From assembly GCA_016191525.1 (NCBI GenBank), contig JACPOK010000033.1:930001-994000 (forward strand): 64,000 bases of DNA, written 5' to 3'. The position numbers and the translations under genes are program-made. Every line of letters starts with the position of its first letter. Within the stretch, counting starts at the first letter, position 1. The stretch is from Burkholderiales bacterium. GTDB lineage: Bacteria; Pseudomonadota; Gammaproteobacteria; Burkholderiales; Burkholderiaceae_C. Shown here piece by piece: positions 7,503 through 15,263 of this stretch. The notes under the pieces were generated by a model that did no database searches, was not told where the DNA came from, and saw only the letters and a program-made list of their open reading frames with translations.

Positions 7503-7883
7503 TTAACCCGCCGCTACGGCGATGCGGCGGGGCTGCGCGTGGGCCTGCTTGGGGATGCGCAGGCTCAGCACGCCGTCCTTCAGGCTGGCTTCGATGCGCG
7601 CGGTATCCAGCTCGCGGCTCAGCGTGAAGCTGCGGCGGTAGCGCGGCACGCGCAGTTCGGCGTACACGGCCTCCAGCCCCTGCGGCGCCAGCGGCCGCAC
7701 GGTGCCTTCAATCAGCAGGGCATCGCCCTCGATCTTCAGTTCCAGCTGGTCCTTCTGCACGCCGGGCAGGTCGGCCAGCAGGGTGATGCCGCCGGCATCC
7801 TCGAACACGTCGACGTCGGGCAACACGGCGCGGTTCTTTTCCTGGTCGGCGCCGGCGCGGGCGGTCTGGTTGTTGTCGCTCAT
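7503..7883 (-). CDS. Hsp20/alpha-crystallin small heat shock protein (second copy)
   Basis: A 126-residue small heat shock protein that should hold unfolding proteins without using ATP. The start at 7883 follows AAAGGAG with an 8-base spacer; the longer in-frame start at 7901 lies inside that site. The alpha-crystallin domain runs from about VLPDVDVFEDAGG to the end: DLPGVQKDQLELKIEGDALLI and the closing LKDGVLSLRIPK, which carries the family's G-x-L motif. The C-terminal I-x-I/V anchor may be RRIAVAAG. It lies 28 bp after the first hsp20 gene and shares its promoter. Confidence 0.9.
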   Translation of the reverse strand: MSDNNQTARAGADQEKNRAVLPDVDVFEDAGGITLLADLPGVQKDQLELKIEGDALLIEGTVRPLAPQGLEAVYAELRVPRYRRSFTLSRELDTARIEASLKDGVLSLRIPKQAHAQPRRIAVAAG

Positions 7884-7911
7884 GGTGTTTTCTCCTTTCA
7901 TGTCGAGCGCG

Positions 7912-8364
7912 TCACTGCACGGTGATGCGCTTCGGTTGGGCGGCTTCGCGGCGGGCGATGCTCACCTGCAGCACGCCATCGCGGTAGCTGGCGTTGACTT
8001 GCGCGGGGTCCACGTCCTCGGGCAAAGAGATGGCGCGGGTGAAGCTGCCGGTGCCACGTTCGCGCGCATACACCTGAACCTTGGGGTCATTGGCGGGGAT
8101 GCCGGCTGCGCGCTCGCCGGAAATGCGCAACACACCGCGGTCGAGCGTCACCTCTATCCTGGAAGCATCCAGGCCGGGTGCGAACGCATAGACCTCCACG
8201 CTGGTGGTCGTTTGCCCGACGTTGACCGCCGGCACGGTTCCCGCCGCGGCCGAGCGGATGCTGCTGGGCAGGCCCGGGGCGCCGAGCATGTCATCCATTT
8301 CGCGGCGCAGGCGCTCGAACTGGCCCAGCAGGCTGTTCGGCTGGCTCAAGATCGATTCGTACAT
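7912..8364 (-). CDS. Hsp20/alpha-crystallin small heat shock protein (first copy)
   Basis: A 150-residue small heat shock protein. The ATG at 8364 follows TGGAGG and gives the usual start MYESILSQPNSLLGQFERL; the in-frame sequence further upstream belongs to the promoter. The alpha-crystallin domain includes VEVYAFAPGLDASRIEVTLDR, GVLRISGER and SYRDGVLQVSIARRE, and the C-terminal anchor is KRITVQ. It is the first gene of a three-gene unit hsp20-hsp20-small ORF. A sigma-32-type promoter lies 67-94 bp upstream. Confidence 0.92.
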   Translation of the reverse strand: MYESILSQPNSLLGQFERLRREMDDMLGAPGLPSSIRSAAAGTVPAVNVGQTTTSVEVYAFAPGLDASRIEVTLDRGVLRISGERAAGIPANDPKVQVYARERGTGSFTRAISLPEDVDPAQVNASYRDGVLQVSIARREAAQPKRITVQ

Positions 8365-8430
8365 GGTTTGTATCCTCCAATTCAAGGGTTGGCACCGGCC
8401 GGAAGACCAGACCAGCCGGCTCGATTCGGA

Positions 8431-8458
8431 AAATAGGGCAGGGAAAAACGATTTCAAG
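8431..8458 (-). promoter_or_regulatory. Sigma-32 (RpoH) type heat-shock promoter
   Basis: Read on the minus strand, CTTGAAA (8452-8458) is followed by a 13-base spacer and CCCTATTT (8431-8438). Known RpoH promoters have CTTGAAA, 13-15 bases, then CCCCATnT, so both boxes and the spacing agree. The site points at the two Hsp20 genes. Confidence 0.75.
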
Positions 8459-8509
8459 GGGGCGTTGGAAAAGCCCCGGGGTCCCCCGGCGCGGTGAGCA
8501 GTGGGTTGG

Positions 8510-10276
8510 CTAAGGCAGCCCGTACTGCGTGGCCAGCTCGGTCAGGCGCGCCGAGATGGGCCGGTAGGCCGGCTGGTCGGGCCTTAGCAGTCGCAAGGTG
8601 GCGGCCAGCAGCTGGTGTTCCTGCATTGCAAAGTGGCGGAAGATGTTTTGCGGCGGCACGTAGGGCACCATCGCGGTCGATTGCGCCGCCTGGGGCTGTT
8701 GCGCCTGCGCTGCCGCTGCCGCTGCTGATGCTGATGCTGATGCCGACGCCAGCGGCACCACCGGTGCCAGCATGGGGTTGCGGTTTTGCAGGGGCCAGTC
8801 GAACCGGGGCGGCTCGGCGTACTTGCGCTCCAGCAGCGGGTCGTCGTCCACCATGTTGAAGCCGCGCGGCCGCTGGCTCGGGCGCGCCGCGGCGGCGGCC
8901 GAGCCGCCCCGGCTCTGGCGCGGGCCCTTCTGCTGCCTGGCCGCCGCGCCGCCCTGTATGCACATCACGCCCGACTCAAGCACGCTGCGCGCAAGCTGCG
9001 CATCGGCCGCGTCCTGCCGCTCGGTGGCCGCGCCGTCGCTGACCCAGCGCACAACCCGCTCCAGCGAAGCCCGGTTCATGGCCCGTGCGTACTGCTGCAC
9101 GTCGCGCCCGACAAAGCCGCAGATCTGCGCCAGGATGTCCATCTCGGGCCTTGGCGCCACGCCCGTCATGTGGATGTGCTCCAGCGCGCCCAGCACGTAT
9201 GCCCTGACCTGCGCGTCCATGCACTTCACCGCTTCCACGGGCACGATGGGCTTGGGCAGCGTGAGCGCCAGCGGATGCTTGTTCGCGTACTTCAGCACGC
9301 TCTCGTAGTAGTAGATCTGCTGGCGAAAACCCGGCGGCTCCTGCAGGATGCCGCGGAACCAGGTGTCCACCACAAACAGCCACTTGGCCATGCGCTGGCG
9401 CTGCTCGTTCTCGGCCTCCTCCAGGTACAGCGTGCGGATGCCGATCAGCGCGGGAACCTCGATGCTGCCGCTTCGCATCCCGATGGCGCAGCAGCGTGGG
9501 CCCAGCCGTTTGGCGATGTGCACCCACAGCGCCGCCTGCATGTGCACGTCCATGGTGTAGCCCATCGCATTGGCCCACGATGTCTTCCAGAAATGCACCA
9601 TGCTGATCGGCGCCTCCAGCCCCAGCGGCTCGCCCACCAGCACCGGAATCCAGCCCACCGTGTGCATGTGGTCCAGGAACAGCTGCCAGGTCAGCGGGTC
9701 GGTGTAGTGGTGTGCCTTCTCCTTGTGGAACTCGTCCGTCTTGGACCAGAGAAACACATATTTCTTGCGGTAGTCGAACCGCAGGTTTCCCTGCAGGTAT
9801 TCGTCGAACAGGTCCTCCATCTCCGGCATTTCAAGCGACTCGATCAGCTTCTGGCGGGAGCCGGCGGCGTTGGTGCGGTAGCGCATCGCCATCAGTTCCG
9901 TTGCCGCGGTGGGCTCGGCAATCGCCAGTTCGGCCGGCGGCCTGCCGAAGTACCGGGCCATGCCGGCCACGGTGCTGGCAAACACGGGGCCGCCGTCAAC
10001 GGCCTTCTTGACGCCCCGGCCTATCAGCCTGAGGGTGGCGGGGTCGCGGATGACCAGGTGGATGACGCGGCGCGCCCCGAAGCGCTGCGTGAAGTGGTCG
10101 GCCAGCCGGTCGGCCGCGGCGTTGTTGGGGCCGTAGATGCACACGCACAGCTCCGGCTCCAGCGCCATGGCGCAGGTGAGCGTGTTGCTGTCCCCGCTCA
10201 TCACCGAGGACAGCATCACCACCCGAAGCGGCTGCCTGGGCTTTGATACAACGGGAGGGTCGGTGCCGCCCGCCAC
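8510..10276 (-). CDS. Large hypothetical protein, possibly GT-B-like, with low-complexity linker
   Basis: A 588-residue protein from a GTG start; Met21 is an alternative. The N-terminus reads like a Rossmann strand (LRVVMLSSVMSGDSNTL). The middle has KKYVFLWSKTDEFHKEKAHHYTD and GWIPVLVGEPLGL, then IGMRSGSIEVPALIGIRTLYLEE near 260-285. That order (strand, nucleotide-binding loop, R-x-G-x-x-E-x-P) is reminiscent of GT-B or fucosyltransferase-like folds, which is only an inference. Residues 440-540 are low-complexity, rich in Ala, Ser and Gln with an SASASASA run, and a helical tail of about 45 residues follows. No signal peptide. Alone on its strand, with no clear partner. Confidence 0.6.
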   Translation of the reverse strand: MAGGTDPPVVSKPRQPLRVVMLSSVMSGDSNTLTCAMALEPELCVCIYGPNNAAADRLADHFTQRFGARRVIHLVIRDPATLRLIGRGVKKAVDGGPVFASTVAGMARYFGRPPAELAIAEPTAATELMAMRYRTNAAGSRQKLIESLEMPEMEDLFDEYLQGNLRFDYRKKYVFLWSKTDEFHKEKAHHYTDPLTWQLFLDHMHTVGWIPVLVGEPLGLEAPISMVHFWKTSWANAMGYTMDVHMQAALWVHIAKRLGPRCCAIGMRSGSIEVPALIGIRTLYLEEAENEQRQRMAKWLFVVDTWFRGILQEPPGFRQQIYYYESVLKYANKHPLALTLPKPIVPVEAVKCMDAQVRAYVLGALEHIHMTGVAPRPEMDILAQICGFVGRDVQQYARAMNRASLERVVRWVSDGAATERQDAADAQLARSVLESGVMCIQGGAAARQQKGPRQSRGGSAAAAARPSQRPRGFNMVDDDPLLERKYAEPPRFDWPLQNRNPMLAPVVPLASASASASAAAAAAQAQQPQAAQSTAMVPYVPPQNIFRHFAMQEHQLLAATLRLLRPDQPAYRPISARLTELATQYGLP

Positions 10277-10387
10277 CTCAGGCCCCAGCCTCTGCAGTCA
10301 TTGAACTTCCCCCTGTACAACACTGCGGAAAATTGTGGTGCGGCGGGGGCGCCTTCGCAACCGGAATTTCTGTGCGCTATGCACAGC

Positions 10388-10404
10388 GCGCGCGGCCCGC
10401 GCGC
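10388..10404 (+). other. GC hairpin in the leader of the next gene
   Basis: GCGCGCG-GCC-CGCGCGC forms a 7-bp stem with a 3-base loop, ending 12 bases before the ATG of the DUF4230-like gene. It may hinder ribosome loading or be part of the leader fold; chance is possible in such GC-rich DNA. Confidence 0.3.
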
Positions 10405-10415
10405 ACAATGAAAGG

Positions 10416-11054
10416 ATGACGCAACGAAGACTGCTGTGGGCGATAGCCGCCGTGCTGCTGGCAGGCCTGGCCGCCGGCTTGTTCTTTTTCCCGCGGGACC
10501 CCTTCAGCAAGCACCTGCTGGAAGGCGAGGTGCTGGTGCTGCGCACGCCCGGGGGCATGCTGGAGGTGTCCACGGTGGTGAAGAACGAATCCTTTGCCTG
10601 GAGCACCAGCCACACCTGCCCCATCATCGATTGCAGTGCCCTCATCCAGCCGACCATCAGCGACATCCGGTTGCCGGCCCACTACACCTACCGCATTCCG
10701 CTGGCCGCAACCTGGCGGCTGACGCGGCACGGGGCCGGCTACGAGCTGGTGGTGCCCAGGGTGGAGCCCAAGCTGCCGGCGGCCGCTGACTTCAGCAAGA
10801 TGGAGATGCACACCACCAAGGGCTGGCTGTCGCCCGGCGCCCAGGCCAACCGCGAAGTGCTGCTGCGCGAGCTGGGGCCTGAACTGAACCGGCGCGCCGC
10901 CGCGCCGGGTTATGTGGAGGCGCAGCGCGCGGACGCGAAGAAGACCGTGGAGGAGTTCGCGCGCAAATGGATGGTGCAACAGGAGAAGGCCGGCACACTG
11001 GCCGGCCCCATCAAGGTGCGCTTCGCGGACGAATCGCCCGTCGATCCGCAGTAG
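10416..11054 (+). CDS. Membrane-anchored hypothetical protein (possibly DUF4230-like)
   Basis: A 212-residue protein starting at the ATG at 10416, beside a short AAAGG ribosome binding site. An N-terminal helix near residues 5-23 (LLWAIAAVLLAGLAAGLFFF) acts as an uncleaved anchor or signal. The rest is predicted outside the cytoplasm and includes LRTPGGMLEVSTVVKNESF, the strand order seen in DUF4230 proteins, and ends in a charged helix. DUF4230 membership is a weak recollection. It converges on the 80-residue gene with 2 bp between the stops. Confidence 0.6.
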   Translation: MTQRRLLWAIAAVLLAGLAAGLFFFPRDPFSKHLLEGEVLVLRTPGGMLEVSTVVKNESFAWSTSHTCPIIDCSALIQPTISDIRLPAHYTYRIPLAATWRLTRHGAGYELVVPRVEPKLPAAADFSKMEMHTTKGWLSPGAQANREVLLRELGPELNRRAAAPGYVEAQRADAKKTVEEFARKWMVQQEKAGTLAGPIKVRFADESPVDPQ

Positions 11055-11056
11055 CC

Positions 11057-11299
11057 TCAGCCGGCGCCCATCTTCCCCTGCAGCACCGCGATGAGGTGCT
11101 GCTTGGCCTCGGCCAGCTGCGCCTTGTCGGCCTCGTGCACCTTGCGAAAGAACGCGGCGCACTCGGGCGACTTCGCCGCTTCGGCGTCCTTGATGTACTG
11201 GTCGTAGGCCATCAGGGCCTGCGCCTTGTTCTGGATCAGCGTGATCCAGTCGTACGCCAGGTCGCTCAGCGGGTGCTTGTCGGTGGATGTCTCGTGCAT
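11057..11299 (-). CDS. Small helical hypothetical protein, 80 residues
   Basis: The ATG at 11299 gives MHETSTDKHPLSDLAYDWIT. The sequence is almost entirely helical and charged (LIQNKAQALMAYDQYIKDAEA, FFRKVHEADKAQLAEAKQHL), with no signal peptide, and resembles small stress-linked helical proteins. It follows the Gly-zipper gene by 13 bp on the same strand, so the two are probably co-transcribed. No named family is recognised. Confidence 0.65.
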   Translation of the reverse strand: MHETSTDKHPLSDLAYDWITLIQNKAQALMAYDQYIKDAEAAKSPECAAFFRKVHEADKAQLAEAKQHLIAVLQGKMGAG

Positions 11300-11312
11300 G
11301 GGGTCCCGGGCC

Positions 11313-11816
11313 TTAGCGGCCGTCGCCGTCCGAGTCGCCGGGCACGGCGCGCTCCACGGCATTGCCCACGCGGTGGAAGGCATCGCGGGTGGCGTGCTTG
11401 GCATGCTCCCATTCCAGCGAAGACTTGCCGCGCACGCTGTTCCAGTCGCGGCCCAGGTCGGCTTCCACGTCGTCGAAAGCCAGGTCGGGATACTTGGCAT
11501 ACGAGTCGGAACCGTAGCGGTAGGCGGGCTGGTAGTCGTCGAACTTCGCGCCGCTGGCCACATAGGGCCGGCTGGAATAGTTGTCGCGCCAGTAGGCGTC
11601 TTCCAGCACCGGGTCGTGCTTGCGGCGGCTGGCAATGACGCCCACGGCTGCGCCGACGGCAGCGCCCACCACTGCGCCCACCGGGCCGGTCATGCCGCCC
11701 GCCATCGCGCCCGCGGCCGCGCCACCGGCCACGCCGCCGACGACACCGCCTGTGACCGCGCCCTTGGCTGCGGGATGGTCCTTGTCCTTGATCAAGTCAG
11801 TCTTGCGATCGCTCAT
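11313..11816 (-). CDS. Glycine-zipper protein, 167 residues
   Basis: After a charged start (MSDRKTDLIKDKDHPAAKG), residues 19-62 form a glycine/alanine zipper (GGVVGGVAGGAAAGAMAGG and VGAVVGAAVGAAVGVIA), able to insert into a membrane as a tight helical hairpin. A hydrophilic tail with many Tyr and Asp residues follows, including a repeat-like YRYGSDSYAKYPDLAFDD. There is no cleaved signal peptide. Proteins of this plan are frequent in Burkholderiales stress regions, and the pairing with the 80-residue helical gene supports a stress-envelope role, which is inferred. Confidence 0.7.
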   Translation of the reverse strand: MSDRKTDLIKDKDHPAAKGAVTGGVVGGVAGGAAAGAMAGGMTGPVGAVVGAAVGAAVGVIASRRKHDPVLEDAYWRDNYSSRPYVASGAKFDDYQPAYRYGSDSYAKYPDLAFDDVEADLGRDWNSVRGKSSLEWEHAKHATRDAFHRVGNAVERAVPGDSDGDGR

Positions 11817-11975
11817 GGGGATGTCCTTTGGTTGTTGCCAGCAGGTTGCTGGTGCACCACGTTAGGACGGCTCAGCGACGTTGTGGCGCAGCTTTTGCCT
11901 TACTTGCGCGCAGGTGGCGGCTGACGAGCGTGTAGTCGCAAGCAGACTCAGCAGGGGTGCTGTAGATTGCGGCCC

Positions 11976-12242
11976 ATGCGTTCACTCATTCTTGTTGCGT
12001 GCCTGCTCGCCGCCTGCTCAGACGCACCGCCGAGCTGGCAGAAGTTGCTCTCCGCCCGGATCAGCCAGCAATACCCGCAGTACGAAGTGATTCCGCAGCC
12101 CGATGGGCGCCTGCTCGTCAAACGCCCCGGCCAGGCCGACATGCCGGTGGACGCGGATGCGATCGGCGTCTTCTGCCGGCGCGGGCCCAAGGACTGCAAC
12201 TACGCGACGGACCAGATGCTGCTGGAGCTGCGCGGGAAGTGA
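11976..12242 (+). CDS. Small lipoprotein, 88 residues
   Basis: The ATG at 11976 starts a lipoprotein signal, MRSLILVACLLAACSDAPPS, with lipobox L-A-A-C and the lipidated Cys at residue 15; a TTG three codons upstream is less likely. The mature part of about 74 residues has two further cysteines (VFCRRGPKDC) and no known domain. It is expected in the periplasm, anchored to a membrane. It converges on the Fic gene. Confidence 0.65.
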   Translation: MRSLILVACLLAACSDAPPSWQKLLSARISQQYPQYEVIPQPDGRLLVKRPGQADMPVDADAIGVFCRRGPKDCNYATDQMLLELRGK

Positions 12243-12260
12243 GCGCGGGCCGGTTGCAGG

Positions 12261-13412
12261 TCATGCATGGTCCTGCGCAGGTATTACCAGCGCGTACCGC
12301 GTCCCCCTGCCCTGGCCCGTCCTCGCCAGCAGGCCATATTCACTCAGTTGGGTCAGTTCGCGGTATGCCGTGGCACGCGAGGTGCCGGTAAGGTTGACGT
12401 ACTTCTCGGTGCTCATCCCGCCCGCAAAACCTTCGGGCTGTGCTTCCAGCAGCCGGGCCAGCGCCTTGCGCTGCGACGCACTCAAGTCGAGCTGCCGGCC
12501 ATTCACCTGTGCCCAATAGAGATTGCGCGCCAGCGCGGTTTGCATCTGCTGCGTCGCCGCAACGAAGGCGTCCTCGATACGGCCCGTGAACCATTGAAGC
12601 CACGGCGTGATGTCCAGCCTGGCATGGCCCGTCGCTGCCTGCAGTTGTGCGTAGTAGCCTGCGCGGTGCTGTGCCAGCTGGGCTGAAAGGCTGAAAAGGC
12701 GCTTGTCGCTGCGCATGTCCTGGGCCAGCGCCAGTTCCGCCAGCGCGCGGCCAATGCGGCCATTGCCATCTTCGAAGGGGTGGATGGCCTCGAACCACAG
12801 GTGCGCCACGGCCGCGCGCACCAGCCCGTCGATGCCGTGCGCCACGCTCACGGTGTTGAACCATTCCAGCAGCACGTGCATGTGCGCGGCCACGTCGGCC
12901 GAAAGCGGGGCCTGGTAGTGCACGAGGTCTGGTTTGCCTATGCGCGGCGTGACGATCTGCATGGGTTCCGCATGGGTGCGCCACTCACCAGCTGCAATGC
13001 GGGTGAGGCCGCTGCGCCCGGTGGGGAACAGGGCGGCGTGCCATGCAAACAGATCTTCTTCCGCGAGCGGCCTGTCCCATTGGCCGACGGCAGCCTGCAG
13101 CACGTCAAGCGTCGCCTCCGAACGCGCGTCGCGTGCGGCTGCCGACGCGTGCGCCAGGCCCAGCCGGCGCGCGGCGGATGCGCGGACCGAGTTGATCTGC
13201 AGCACCTCCCCTTCGATCTGCGCGGTGGCCACGGCTTCCTGTGCCCAGCCCGAGAGTTGCAACTGCGCCAGATCCACCATGCCCAGGCTGCCGGCCAGGC
13301 CGAGCATGCGCCCCTGGGCCAGGCGTGCCCGGGCCAAAGGGGCCGTCAGCGCGTTTGCGTCCCAGGTGAGTCCGGGCCAGCCGGGTGTCTGCCAGAGGTA
13401 CATGAAGCGCAT
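12261..13412 (-). CDS. DUF4172 Fic-family AMPylase with N-terminal inhibitory motif
   Basis: A 383-residue protein. DUF4172 opens it (MYLWQTPGWPGLTWD), the Fic core carries the catalytic loop HPFEDGNGR at 211-219 (canonical HPFx[D/E]GNGR, with all residues present), and a winged-helix-like C-terminus follows (ARLLEAQPEGFAGG... TGTSRATAYREL). TAQIEG at 63-68 fits the [S/T]xxxE[G/N] inhibitory helix, so this is a class II Fic enzyme whose Glu67 should block ATP until relieved. It should transfer AMP to a target hydroxyl; the target is unknown. The start has no Shine-Dalgarno sequence and lies directly below a large palindromic operator, suggesting self-control through its own DNA-binding tail. 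Confidence 0.9.
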   Translation of the reverse strand: MRFMYLWQTPGWPGLTWDANALTAPLARARLAQGRMLGLAGSLGMVDLAQLQLSGWAQEAVATAQIEGEVLQINSVRASAARRLGLAHASAAARDARSEATLDVLQAAVGQWDRPLAEEDLFAWHAALFPTGRSGLTRIAAGEWRTHAEPMQIVTPRIGKPDLVHYQAPLSADVAAHMHVLLEWFNTVSVAHGIDGLVRAAVAHLWFEAIHPFEDGNGRIGRALAELALAQDMRSDKRLFSLSAQLAQHRAGYYAQLQAATGHARLDITPWLQWFTGRIEDAFVAATQQMQTALARNLYWAQVNGRQLDLSASQRKALARLLEAQPEGFAGGMSTEKYVNLTGTSRATAYRELTQLSEYGLLARTGQGRGTRYALVIPAQDHA

Positions 13413-13464
13413 TTTACGGATTTACGCTTCAATTGTGAAGCGTAAACGGGGAATCTGCGCTTCA
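13403..13464. promoter_or_regulatory. Array of TGAAGCG half-sites with an 11-bp-arm palindrome
   Basis: TTTACGCTTCA (13421-13431), ATTG, TGAAGCGTAAA (13436-13446) is a perfect inverted repeat. Further half-sites flank it: TGAAGCG at 13403-13409, inside the fic start, and GCGCTTCA at 13457-13464. The block lies between DUF3297 and fic and overlaps the place where the fic promoter and leader must be. Binding by the Fic protein's C-terminal winged helix is the simplest guess. Confidence 0.65.
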
Positions 13465-13473
13465 CCCTGCTTC

Positions 13474-13755
13474 TCATGAGAGGCGGTAAAACGCCTCCAC
13501 CTTGCCCTTGAGCGTGATCATCAGCGGCTGGCCCTTGCGGTCCACCGTCTTGCCGGCGGGCACCTTCACCCAGCCTTCGCTCACGCAGTATTCCTCCACG
13601 TCCTTGCGCTCCTTGCCGTTGAAGCGGATGCCGATGTCGTGCTCGAAAACGGCGGCTACAAAATGCTTGCTGCGCGGGTCCACGCTCAGGTGGTCGGGCA
13701 GTTCGGGGCGCTGGGGCTGGGCGGCGGCTTGCGGGTCGGGGGTGGCTTCAGTCAT
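13474..13755 (-). CDS. DUF3297 family protein
   Basis: A 93-residue protein from the ATG at 13755; a start six codons upstream is possible. After a Pro/Gln-rich leader it matches DUF3297 to the end: LPDHLSVDPRSKHF, VAAVFEHDIGIRFNGKER, and VEEYCVSEGWVKVPAGK followed by the closing LKGKVEAFYR. The family is small, cytoplasmic and of unknown role, and is sometimes mislabelled glutathione peroxidase. It reads toward fic with 61 bp between them, and the fic operator fills that gap. Confidence 0.88.
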   Translation of the reverse strand: MTEATPDPQAAAQPQRPELPDHLSVDPRSKHFVAAVFEHDIGIRFNGKERKDVEEYCVSEGWVKVPAGKTVDRKGQPLMITLKGKVEAFYRLS

Positions 13756-13805
13756 GGCGGCATTTTGCCGCACGGGCGGGGCGGGCTGGTGGCAAGATCG
13801 TTCCC

Positions 13806-15263
13806 ATGGCCACTGATGACCTCACCCACGCCGGCGCAGCCGCCCTCTCCGCGCTGGTGCACGGCCGCAACGCTTCGTGCCGCGAGGTGATGCAGGCGCA
13901 CCTGGCGCGCATCCACGAGATCAACCCCGCATACAACGCCATCGTCAGCCTCGCGCCTGACGACGCGCTGTTGGCGCAGGCCGATGCCTGCGATGCCGAG
14001 CTGGCGCAGGGCGGCAGCCGCGGCTGGCTGCACGGGCTGCCCATCGCCATCAAGGACATTGCCGATGCGGTGGGCTTTCCCACCACGCGCGGCTGCACGT
14101 TGTTGGCAGGCAGCATGCCGGTGCGCGACAGCGTGATGGTGGAGCGCATCAAGGCGGCGGGCGCCATCGTCATCGGCAAGACCAACACGCCCGAGCTGGG
14201 CCTGGGCTCACACACTTTCAACAACGTATTCGGCGCCACGCGCAACGCCTGGGACCCCACCGTCACGGCGGGCGGAAGCAGCGGCGGCGCGGCGGTGGCG
14301 CTGGCGCAGCGGTTGCTGCCGGTGGCCGACGGCTCCGACTTCATGGGGTCCCTGCGCAACCCCGCGGGCTGGAACCACGTGTTCGGCATGCGCCCCACCC
14401 AGGGCCGCGTGCCGCTGGGCCCCGGCCCCGATGTGTGGGTGGACCAGCTGGGCACCGAAGGGCCGATGGCGCGCAGCGTGGACGACCTGGCGCGCCTGCT
14501 GGCCACACAGGCCGGGCACGACGCCCGGCTACCGCTCTCATTGCAATCGGTGTTCACCTGGCCGCCCGCGTGGGCGCAGACTGTGGACATGCTGCGCGGC
14601 CTGAAGGTGGGTTGGCTGGGCGACCTGGGCGGCCACCTGGCCATGAACAACGGCGTGCTGGATGTGTGCCGCGGCGCGCTGCGCGAGATGGAGGGTGCCG
14701 GCGCGGTGATCGACGAAGCCGCGCTGGGCTTCGACGCGCCCAGCCTGTGGGAATGCTGGCTGACCTGGCGGCGCGCGCTGGTGGGGCCGCGCGTGGATGC
14801 GCTGATCAAGCTGCCCGGCGCGCGCGAGCAGATCAAGCCCGAGGCGCTGTGGGAATACGACGCTTCACTGGGCCTGGCCTGGCCCGACTTCATGCGCGCC
14901 AGCCAGCTGCGCACGAAGTTTTATCAACACATGCAGAGCCTGTTCGGCCAGTGGGACATTCTGGCCCTGCCCACCGCGCAGGTGTGGCCCTTTGACGTGA
15001 ACGCACGCTGGCCGCAGAACGTGGCCGGCCGCGGCATGGACACCTATCACCGCTGGATGGAAGTGACCATCTACGCCACGCTGGCCGGCCTGCCCGCCAT
15101 CAGCGTGCCGGCGGGCTTTCACCCGCAGCACGGCTGGCCCATGGGGCTGCAGCTGATCGGCCGGCACAGCGCCGATGCGTTCGTGCTGCAGGTGGCGGCG
15201 GCTTATGAGGCGCTGCGCGGGGACTTCATCGCGCTGCGGCCGCCGCAGGTTCTCAGCGCTTGA
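13806..15263 (+). CDS. Amidase of the amidase-signature family
   Basis: A 485-residue amidase-signature hydrolase, expected to cleave C-N amide bonds through a Ser-cisSer-Lys triad. K83 (LPIAIKDIAD), S158 (TAGGSSGGAA) and S182 (MGSLRNPAGW) are present at the family's spacing (75 and 24 residues). The C-terminal half has the usual substrate-binding region with FPSxxWxxR-like loops and ends in YEALRGDFIALRPP. It is not GatA: there are no gatB or gatC neighbours. The substrate is unknown. Its end overlaps the convergent binding-protein gene by 11 bp. Confidence 0.88.
   Translation: MATDDLTHAGAAALSALVHGRNASCREVMQAHLARIHEINPAYNAIVSLAPDDALLAQADACDAELAQGGSRGWLHGLPIAIKDIADAVGFPTTRGCTLLAGSMPVRDSVMVERIKAAGAIVIGKTNTPELGLGSHTFNNVFGATRNAWDPTVTAGGSSGGAAVALAQRLLPVADGSDFMGSLRNPAGWNHVFGMRPTQGRVPLGPGPDVWVDQLGTEGPMARSVDDLARLLATQAGHDARLPLSLQSVFTWPPAWAQTVDMLRGLKVGWLGDLGGHLAMNNGVLDVCRGALREMEGAGAVIDEAALGFDAPSLWECWLTWRRALVGPRVDALIKLPGAREQIKPEALWEYDASLGLAWPDFMRASQLRTKFYQHMQSLFGQWDILALPTAQVWPFDVNARWPQNVAGRGMDTYHRWMEVTIYATLAGLPAISVPAGFHPQHGWPMGLQLIGRHSADAFVLQVAAAYEALRGDFIALRPPQVLSA

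Noticed and set aside
8786-10246. 486-residue open frame opposite the 588-residue protein
   Set aside because: Composition is the His/Gln/Val-rich pattern of reverse-complement frames. The minus-strand frame is longer and has better strand-helix order, though this is the least certain of the choices.
13806-15263. GatA subunit of Asp/Glu-tRNA amidotransferase
   Set aside because: The triad fits, but no gatB or gatC genes adjoin and the C-terminal part differs from GatA; a general amidase is a safer call.
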